Source: Phycisphaerales bacterium
GTDB taxonomy: Bacteria > Planctomycetota > Phycisphaerae > Sedimentisphaerales > Anaerohalosphaeraceae
Assembly (NCBI GenBank): GCA_011055475.1
Contig: DSDH01000305.1
Span: forward strand, 1-6,168
Reading direction: 5' to 3'
Length of the DNA stretch: 6,168 bases
In this document: positions 1 to 4,218 of the stretch, one piece after another
How positions within the stretch are numbered: position 1 is the stretch's first letter
Layout of the letters: the number at the start of each line of letters is the position of its first letter
Notes under the pieces: model-generated
What the model was told of the DNA's origin: nothing
The model's input: only the letters and a program-made list of their open reading frames with translations
The model's database searches: none
Made by a program: the position numbers and the translations under genes

Positions 1-1
1 G

Positions 2-655
2 GTCTACCGGGAGCGTCAGTTGGTGGGCCGACAGCCGCGGGTCTGCTTCTCGGCGGATGGCCGGGACTGGACCGCCCCCGTGCCCGTATGCGAATCCGGC
101 GATTGGCTGTGGCGGGGCACTTGGCACGATGGGGTGGCCTGGGGCGTGTCGTACCGTGCGGGGGCGCCGGAGGGCGAGGTCCTGGCGCTCATGCGCAGCA
201 GCGACGGCCTGCGATACGAGCGGGTCTGCCCGCTGGACCTGACCGGTCGCCCCAATGAGACCACCCTGCGTTTCCGGCCGGACGGGACGATGCTGGCCTT
301 GGTGCGTCGCGAGGCCGACAACCGCCACGCCATGATCGGCTCCAGCAGGCCGCCCTATACCGAGTGGACCTGGCACGACACGGGCCATCGGGTCGGTGGG
401 CCGAACTTTGTCATCCTGCCCGATGGGCGGATGTGCGCGGCGGGCCGCTCGTACCCCGGCGGGGCGCGGACCGTCCTGGCGCATCTGACCCCCACGGCGT
501 ATGAGCCGGTCCTGACCCTGCCCAGCGGGGGTGACACGAGCTATCCCGGCCTGGTCTGGCATGAGGGCCTGCTGTGGATGAGCTATTACTCCTCGCGCGA
601 GGGCAAGACCTCCATTTATCTGGCCCGAATTCGTCTGCCGCAAGGCCGGGACTGA
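2..655 (+). CDS. Sialidase-like beta-propeller protein (exo-alpha-sialidase family), 5' end outside window
   Basis: The reading frame is open from base 2 with no stop upstream, so the gene starts left of the window; 217 C-terminal residues are visible. Two short Asp-box-like motifs are present: SADGRDW at residues 17-23 and SSDGLRY at 66-72 of the visible part. Asp boxes sit on turns of sialidase/BNR beta-propellers. Further on come GGPNFVILPDGRM and, near the C-terminus, SYPGLVWHEGLLWMSYYSS followed by KTSIYLARIRL, a blade pattern that I recognise from planctomycete proteins annotated as sialidase or exo-alpha-sialidase. The fold is therefore fairly safe, but the catalytic Arg triad and Tyr/Glu cannot be judged from this part, so the substrate (sialic acid or another glycan) is unknown. 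Any signal peptide would lie outside the window. A probable terminator overlaps the stop codon, so the gene looks like the end of its own transcript rather than part of the DUF1015 operon. Confidence 0.8.
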   Translation, partial: VYRERQLVGRQPRVCFSADGRDWTAPVPVCESGDWLWRGTWHDGVAWGVSYRAGAPEGEVLALMRSSDGLRYERVCPLDLTGRPNETTLRFRPDGTMLALVRREADNRHAMIGSSRPPYTEWTWHDTGHRVGGPNFVILPDGRMCAAGRSYPGGARTVLAHLTPTAYEPVLTLPSGGDTSYPGLVWHEGLLWMSYYSSREGKTSIYLARIRLPQGRD

Positions 656-673
656 CTCGGGCGTCGGTTTTTT
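650..673 (+). terminator. Probable intrinsic terminator of the sialidase-like gene
   Basis: GACTGAC (650-656) can pair with GTCGGTT (663-669), including two G-T wobbles, around the 6-nt loop TCGGGC. The 3' arm runs into six consecutive T residues (668-673). The stem overlaps the TGA stop at 653-655. The geometry is right for Rho-independent termination, but the stem is short and not very GC-rich. Confidence 0.45.
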
Positions 674-674
674 G

Positions 675-691
675 TTGTGAAGTTGTCACAA
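675..691. promoter_or_regulatory. Perfect 17-bp palindrome, possible operator
   Basis: TTGTGA (675-680), spacer AGTTG, TCACAA (686-691) form a perfect inverted repeat with 6-bp arms. The arms match the half-sites of the CRP/FNR-family consensus (TGTGA...TCACA), but the spacer is 5 nt instead of the CRP spacing of 6, so a different dimeric regulator is equally possible. It lies directly after the T-run of the upstream terminator and about 70 bp before the candidate DUF1015 promoter. It could also act as a small hairpin in RNA. Its role is inferred only from symmetry and position. Confidence 0.35.
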
Positions 692-761
692 TACAGCCGC
701 ATTCGGCCCGAACGGACGGCAGGGGAATTCGGGTTTTGTGTGGGTTCGTGCGTCTTTCCGA

Positions 762-790
762 TTGAAAGCCGATCGTCAGCTTGGTAGGAT
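762..790 (+). promoter_or_regulatory. Candidate sigma-70 promoter for the DUF1015-aminotransferase operon
   Basis: TTGAAA at 762-767 matches five of six bases of the -35 consensus. After exactly 17 bp comes TAGGAT at 785-790, which matches four of six bases of the -10 consensus. Transcription would begin near 797 and leave a leader of about 100 nt before the ATG at 899. It is the best-spaced promoter pair that I found in the 656-898 interval. Confidence 0.45.
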
Positions 791-830
791 TCGCATCTTT
801 GTGGCCTAGCAACGGGGCGGTCGCATCTTT
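791..830. repeat. 10-bp direct repeat TCGCATCTTT, copies 30 bp apart
   Basis: TCGCATCTTT occurs at 791-800 and again at 821-830, a start-to-start distance of exactly 30 bp (close to three helical turns). The first copy covers the predicted transcription start and the second lies in the early leader, so a regulator binding one DNA face is conceivable. No longer homology surrounds the copies. Confidence 0.4.
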
Positions 831-846
831 TTTGACTCGAATCCGG

Positions 847-871
847 CGGCCGTCGCGCTGTGCGCGGGCCG
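847..871 (+). promoter_or_regulatory. Strong GC-rich hairpin in the leader of the DUF1015 gene
   Basis: CGCGC (854-858) pairs with GCGCG (862-866) around TGT. After a 2-nt bulge (852-853) the stem continues with CGGCC (847-851) pairing with GGCCG (867-871), giving about ten GC pairs. It ends 27 nt before the ATG at 899. No T-run follows, so it is not an intrinsic terminator; an effect on translation or RNA stability is possible but unproven. Confidence 0.4.
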
Positions 872-898
872 TTGCGACAGTGCGGATGTGGATGGGAT

Positions 899-2206
899 AT
901 GCAGATACGACCTTTTCAAGGATATCGATTTGACGGCCAGGTCGTCGGGGACGTGGGGCGGTGCGTGGCGCCGCCTTACGATGTGATCGATGAGGCGCTG
1001 CAACAGCGCTTGTACGAGCGCAGCGAGTACAACATCGTTCGCGTCAGCCTGGGAAAGACCACCCCTCAGGACAACGAGCAGAACAACCGCTACACGCGGG
1101 CGGCCGCGTGCCTGACCGAATGGATCAGCTCTGGGGTCCTGAAACAGGACCCGACCGAGCGGATCTATGGATACGTGCAGGACTTCGACCTGGGGGCTCG
1201 GCACTACCGGCGCAGCGGCATGGTGGCCCTGGGGGAGCTGGAGGAGTTCGGCAGGGGGGTCCAGCCGCACGAGAAGACGCTCGACGGGCCGAAGGCCGAT
1301 CGGTTGCGCCTCATGTTGGCCAAGGCCGCCCAGCTCGGGCAGATCTTCATGCTTTACGACGATCCGCAGCGTGTGGACGAGCAGGTGATGACCCGAGCCG
1401 CCACGCATCCGATGCTGTTGGACTTCCTCGACGATGCCGGCGTGCGGCACCGCCTCTACGCGATTGACGAGCCCGAGGATATGCGGCAGGTGGCGGACAT
1501 GATGAGCACCAAGTCGGTGGTGATCGCCGACGGGCACCATCGTTACGAGACGGCCCTCGAATACTACCGCAGGACGCAGAATCCGGCGGCGCGGTTTCGC
1601 ATGATGATGTTTGTGAACATGCGGAACGAAGGCTTGCAGATCTTCCCGACGCACCGATTGGTCCGCGGCCTGGCGGCGTTCGATCCGGCGGGGCTGCTGG
1701 CCCGTCTGGCGCAGCGGTTCGAGATGGTCGATTTTGCGTTCGGGGTGTCCGACAAGGTGGCCGCGCGGGATCGCATGTTCGAGCAGATCCGGACCTGGTG
1801 TCGTCAGGGACGCAACGCCTTCGGTTTGTACATGGCCACGGATCATTTCTACGCCCTGGCGCTGCGGGACAGCGCCGTGCTCGAAGCGCGGGCGCCCGAG
1901 CTGAGCCCGGCCTCGCGGGCGCTGGACGTGAACGTATTGCACAAGCTCGTGCTGGACGACCTGCTGGGCATCGGCGAACGGCAGCTTGCCGATGAGAGCC
2001 ACCTGGAATACGTCAAGGACCTCGGCGACGCGATCGACGCGTCGATCGAGCGGGTCGACCGGCGGGAGTGTCAAGCGGCGTTCTTTATGAATCCGACGCG
2101 GGTGGAACAGGTCAAGGCCGTCGCCGCGGCCGGCGAACGGATGCCGCAGAAATCGACGTTCTTCTATCCGAAGCTGTACACCGGGTTGGTGCTTCACAAA
2201 CTGTAG
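899..2206 (+). CDS. DUF1015 family protein, probably linked to serine metabolism
   Basis: The 435-residue protein has the usual length and hallmarks of the DUF1015 family: N-terminal MQIRPFQGYRFD, APPYDVI at residues 24-30, HEKT at 124-127, and DGHHRY at 211-216 within VVIADGHHRYETALEYY. I chose ATG 899 because family members begin right at the M-x-I-x-P-F segment. A GTG at 860 in the same frame would add 13 atypical residues and overlap a leader hairpin. No clear Shine-Dalgarno sequence precedes the ATG. The biochemical function of the family is not established to my knowledge. Members are often found beside serine-pathway genes such as aminotransferases and phosphoglycerate dehydrogenase, and here a class V aminotransferase follows after 102 nt. 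The DGHHR signature resembles motifs of the ParB/sulfiredoxin fold, which includes free-serine kinases, so a nucleotide-dependent small-molecule role is a speculation worth testing. No signal peptide or membrane segment is visible, so it is probably cytoplasmic. Confidence 0.9.
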   Translation: MQIRPFQGYRFDGQVVGDVGRCVAPPYDVIDEALQQRLYERSEYNIVRVSLGKTTPQDNEQNNRYTRAAACLTEWISSGVLKQDPTERIYGYVQDFDLGARHYRRSGMVALGELEEFGRGVQPHEKTLDGPKADRLRLMLAKAAQLGQIFMLYDDPQRVDEQVMTRAATHPMLLDFLDDAGVRHRLYAIDEPEDMRQVADMMSTKSVVIADGHHRYETALEYYRRTQNPAARFRMMMFVNMRNEGLQIFPTHRLVRGLAAFDPAGLLARLAQRFEMVDFAFGVSDKVAARDRMFEQIRTWCRQGRNAFGLYMATDHFYALALRDSAVLEARAPELSPASRALDVNVLHKLVLDDLLGIGERQLADESHLEYVKDLGDAIDASIERVDRRECQAAFFMNPTRVEQVKAVAAAGERMPQKSTFFYPKLYTGLVLHKL

Positions 2207-2214
2207 AGGCGGGT

Positions 2215-2232
2215 CCGCCGGTGAACCGGCGG
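2215..2232 (+). promoter_or_regulatory. Perfect intercistronic hairpin between DUF1015 and aminotransferase genes
   Basis: CCGCCGGT (2215-2222) and ACCGGCGG (2225-2232) are perfect inverted repeats, in RNA a 7-bp GC stem closed by a TGAA loop. It begins 8 nt after the DUF1015 stop codon. The sequence after it is GAGAAAAC, with no T-run, so complete intrinsic termination is unlikely. It could stabilise the 3' end of the upstream message or tune the ratio of the two proteins. Confidence 0.5.
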
Positions 2233-2295
2233 GAGAAAACAGGCCCAAGAGAGGGTCGCGGCCGAAGGGCCCGAAGCGCAGAGGACTTTTGCATT

Positions 2296-2300
2296 AGGAG
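2296..2300 (+). promoter_or_regulatory. Shine-Dalgarno site fixing the aminotransferase start
   Basis: AGGAG at 2296-2300 lies 8 nt before ATG 2309, an ideal distance. The alternative in-frame GTG at 2300 overlaps this site and could not use it, so the ATG is the more likely start. Confidence 0.75.
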
Positions 2301-2308
2301 TGGCGAAG

Positions 2309-3397
2309 ATGGCAGATTGGAGGAATCCTCCGAAGTTGTTCATTCCCGGTCCCGTACACGTCTTGCCGGAGGTGCTGGAGCAACTGTCGCGTCCCACCCT
2401 GGGGCACCGGGGAAAGGAATACGCCCAGCTTCACGGCGAGACGGTGGAGATGCTCAAGCAGATTCTGTTCACCAAGCAGAGTGTCTTTCTGAGCACGTCG
2501 TCGGCCTCGGGCGTCTGGGAGGGCAGCATCCGCAATTGCGTGCGCCAGGATGAGACGGTGCTGTGCACGATGTGCGGGGCGTTCAGCGACAAGTACGCCG
2601 ACGTGGCCCGGTCGTGCGGGCGACAGGTCGACGAGCTCAAGGTCGAGTGGGGCCAGGCCGTCACGCCGGAGATGGTCGACGCGAAGCTGGCCACGGGGAA
2701 CTACGCCGCCGTGACGATGGTCTACAACGAGACCAGCACCGGCGTGACCAACCCGGTCTACGAGATCAGCGAGATGCTGCGGGCCAAGTACCCCGAGGTG
2801 CTGGTGTTCGTGGACGCGGTCAGCGCCATGGTGGGGTTGCCGCTGCACTTCGACGAGCTGGGGTGGGACATCGTGTTCGCCTCGGTGCAGAAGGCCTTTG
2901 CGATTCCGCCGGGCCTGGCGGTGTTCGCCGTCAGCGATCGCGCGCTGGAGAAGAGCAAGACCGTGCCGGACCGGGGGTACTACTTCGACTTCCAGCAATT
3001 CGCCAAGAGCGGCGCCAAGAGCCAGACCCCGACTACGCCGGCCATCCCGCACATCATGGCGCTGAACTATCAGTGCGCCCGGTTGCTGAAAGAAGGCATG
3101 GAAGGCGTTTGGCAGCGGCACGCCAAGATGGCCGACTTCGTTCGGGCCTGGGCCAAGGAGAGCTTCGCCCTGTTCGCGCCCGAGGACTACGCCTCGAACA
3201 CCCTGACCACGGTCAAGAACACACGGGGCATCAACGTCGGCGAGGTCATCGCCGCCCTGCAGAAGAAGCACAACGTGGTGTTCGGCAACGGCTACGGCAA
3301 GCTCAAGGAGCAGACCTTCCGCATCGCTCACATGGGCGACATCACGCTCGATGATCTCAAGAACCTGCTGAGCTGGATCGACGACGAGCTGGCGTAG
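2309..3397 (+). CDS. Class V PLP-dependent aminotransferase (alanine-glyoxylate / serine-pyruvate / phosphoserine type)
   Basis: This 362-residue protein is a fold-type I, class V aminotransferase of normal length. It begins with PKLFIPGPVHVLPEV, typical of the alanine-glyoxylate/serine-pyruvate group. STSSASG at residues 62-68 is the phosphate-binding loop. D169 in VDAVSAM should contact the pyridine nitrogen of PLP, K195 in ASVQKAF is the Schiff-base lysine, and R338 in TFRIAHMGD fits the substrate-carboxylate arginine. The enzyme should move an amino group between an amino acid (serine, alanine or glutamate) and a keto acid (glyoxylate, pyruvate or phosphohydroxypyruvate). Relatives of this group serve as the phosphoserine-pathway transaminase in organisms without classical SerC, and the DUF1015 neighbour favours a serine-synthesis role, but the sequence alone does not fix the substrate. 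It is probably cotranscribed with the DUF1015 gene, since I saw no promoter in the 102-nt gap. No phosphoglycerate dehydrogenase gene follows in this window. Confidence 0.9.
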   Translation: MADWRNPPKLFIPGPVHVLPEVLEQLSRPTLGHRGKEYAQLHGETVEMLKQILFTKQSVFLSTSSASGVWEGSIRNCVRQDETVLCTMCGAFSDKYADVARSCGRQVDELKVEWGQAVTPEMVDAKLATGNYAAVTMVYNETSTGVTNPVYEISEMLRAKYPEVLVFVDAVSAMVGLPLHFDELGWDIVFASVQKAFAIPPGLAVFAVSDRALEKSKTVPDRGYYFDFQQFAKSGAKSQTPTTPAIPHIMALNYQCARLLKEGMEGVWQRHAKMADFVRAWAKESFALFAPEDYASNTLTTVKNTRGINVGEVIAALQKKHNVVFGNGYGKLKEQTFRIAHMGDITLDDLKNLLSWIDDELA

Positions 3398-3526
3398 GTG
3401 GGATTTCGGGATATAACAGGTGGCTTGTGAGAGGACAGGGGGCTAACCAGTCCCGTGGAGCGGTGCTTCCGAGGGTGAAACGGAGAAAGAGGAGGTTGGA
3501 GATGTGGCTTCAAGTAAATTTGGCTT

Positions 3527-3567
3527 CTAGGGGTCTGTGACAAACCCCGGACAGGGATGTCCTCTAG
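3527..3567 (+). ncRNA. Possible small three-way-junction RNA structure
   Basis: Two hairpins abut without a gap: GGGGT(3530-3534)/ACCCC(3544-3548) and GGACA(3549-3553)/TGTCC(3558-3562). They are enclosed by CTA (3527-3529) pairing with TAG (3565-3567). The arrangement could be a structured leader or small RNA, or chance. No family was recognised, and the predicted promoter of the next gene lies downstream of it, so it would need readthrough or another promoter. Confidence 0.2.
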
Positions 3568-3587
3568 TGTTGTGGAAATAGGGGGGC

Positions 3588-3613
3588 TTTCTCGGAGAAC
3601 CGAGGTTTCTCGG
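3588..3613 (+). repeat. Direct repeat TTTCTCGG with mutually exclusive hairpins
   Basis: TTTCTCGG occurs at 3588-3595 and 3606-3613. CCGAG at 3600-3604 lies between them and can pair with the CTCGG of either copy: 3591-3595 with an AGAA loop, or 3609-3613 with a GTTT loop. Each copy is also next to a run of six G (3581-3586 and 3612-3617). The layout is switch-like in shape, but there is no terminator T-run after it. Confidence 0.4.
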
Positions 3614-3672
3614 GGGGCCCTTTCTAGCGATGTTGATTTCTGGTAGTCCCATCAATGATTTTTTGGTAATTC

Positions 3673-3703
3673 CTGATGCGGGTCGCCGATACCGAGGTAT
3701 AAT
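3673..3703 (+). promoter_or_regulatory. Promoter of the YwgA-like / HD-phosphohydrolase pair
   Basis: A perfect -10 hexamer TATAAT is at 3698-3703. The -35 region is weak: CTGATG at 3673-3678 matches three of six bases with a 19-bp spacer. Transcription would start near 3710 and give a leader of about 20 nt. A weak -35 with a perfect -10 suggests help from an activator or modest constitutive expression. Confidence 0.5.
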
Positions 3704-3717
3704 AGCTTCTGTTTTGC

Positions 3718-3723
3718 GGGAGG
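3718..3723 (+). promoter_or_regulatory. Strong Shine-Dalgarno site for the YwgA-like gene
   Basis: GGGAGG at 3718-3723 stands 6 nt before ATG 3730 and supports that start. It is stronger than anything before the DUF1015 gene or the following HD gene. Confidence 0.7.
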
Positions 3724-3729
3724 ATCGCC

Positions 3730-4218
3730 ATGGACAGGCGGCAGATTGGGCTAAAACTCGTTCTGGAGGCCTTGGGGTTAGAGGCCAAACTGGGCACTTT
3801 CGATGACCGTCTGATCCTCCAGAAGGCTATCTACTTGGCACAGGAGGCAGGAGCGAATCTCGGCTACTTCTTCCGGTGGTATCTCTACGGTCCGTATTGC
3901 CCAGCCTTAACGAAGGATGCGTTTGCCGTCGAAGAGGATATGGCGGCTGGTTTCGACGATGCAGAAGGCTGGATCCTGGGGTCAGATTTGCAGGAAGCCC
4001 TGGAGAAAGTCAAACCTCCGTTAGCTGCCGATCCAGCCAGCCGACGTCGGAAGTTGGAATTGTTGGCCTCCGTCCATTTCTTGTTGACGCGAAAGCAGGT
4101 CACTTCGGAGAGGGCAGCCGACATCTGCGAGGTGCTTCAGCGTTACAGCAAGGACTTCACCCAGGAGGAAGTTGAACAGGCTCTGAATACCCTGCGCAAC
4201 CATGGGCTGCTTAAGTGA
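3730..4218 (+). CDS. YwgA-like small protein, related to the Panacea/SocA (DUF4065) group
   Basis: This 162-residue protein carries the signature of YwgA-type proteins, which resemble the Panacea (DUF4065, SocA-like) fold: LILQKAIYLAQEAG at residues 28-41, then YFFRWYLYGPYCPALTKD at 46-63, with the YGPY core. The C-terminal part is helical and ends in a small EEVEQAL-like unit and GLLK. There is no signal peptide or membrane segment. Panacea proteins are known as promiscuous antitoxins and SocA as a proteolysis adaptor; the YwgA group itself has no firmly established function that I know of. In Bacillus subtilis, ywgA lies beside ywfO, an HD phosphohydrolase gene, and the same pairing occurs here with a 17-nt overlap. 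This makes a partner or regulator of the HD enzyme the most likely role. The start is set by a good Shine-Dalgarno site and promoter. Base composition is lower in GC than the upstream genes, suggesting acquisition. Confidence 0.75.
   Translation: MDRRQIGLKLVLEALGLEAKLGTFDDRLILQKAIYLAQEAGANLGYFFRWYLYGPYCPALTKDAFAVEEDMAAGFDDAEGWILGSDLQEALEKVKPPLAADPASRRRKLELLASVHFLLTRKQVTSERAADICEVLQRYSKDFTQEEVEQALNTLRNHGLLK

Larger units (their letters stand above)
3398..3729. other. 332-nt gene-free interval with several small hairpins and a downstream promoter
   Basis: No convincing coding frame crosses this stretch; both strands show frequent stops and no recognisable protein. Several local inverted repeats can be seen: GGGGCT/AGTCCC (3439-3444 with 3449-3454), TCCG/CGGA (3468-3471 with 3481-3484), GGGGT/ACCCC (3530-3534 with 3544-3548), GGACA/TGTCC (3549-3553 with 3558-3562) and CTCGG/CCGAG (3591-3595 with 3600-3604). 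No canonical terminator with a T-run follows the aminotransferase stop. The interval is less GC-rich than the genes before it and probably marks the left part of an acquired segment. No tRNA, known riboswitch or CRISPR repeat was recognised. Confidence 0.5.

Noticed and set aside
860..898. GTG at 860 as start of the DUF1015 gene
   Set aside because: It would add 13 residues not typical of the family and lies inside a strong hairpin; ATG 899 coincides with the usual family N-terminus.
806..2248. A 480-codon open frame on the reverse strand opposite the DUF1015 gene
   Set aside because: Its product is rich in His, Arg, Val and Pro with no recognisable domain. It is a by-product of the strong GC bias at third codon positions of the real gene, which carries clear family motifs.
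2233..2290. Glycine-riboswitch-like fragments (GGGAGA and GCCGAAGGG) before the aminotransferase
   Set aside because: The order and spacing do not form a complete aptamer, and the conserved CTCTCAGG-type element is missing; the resemblance is probably chance.
2300..2308. GTG at 2300 as start of the aminotransferase
   Set aside because: It overlaps the AGGAG site, which is ideally spaced for ATG 2309.
2294..3331. A 345-codon open frame on the reverse strand opposite the aminotransferase
   Set aside because: Low-complexity composition (His, Arg, Gly, Leu) and no domain; the opposite strand encodes a complete class V aminotransferase with its PLP lysine.
3470..3490. Resemblance of AGGGTGAAACGG to a conserved RNase P RNA segment
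   Set aside because: No other conserved RNase P elements or the expected long-range pairings were found in this 332-nt interval.
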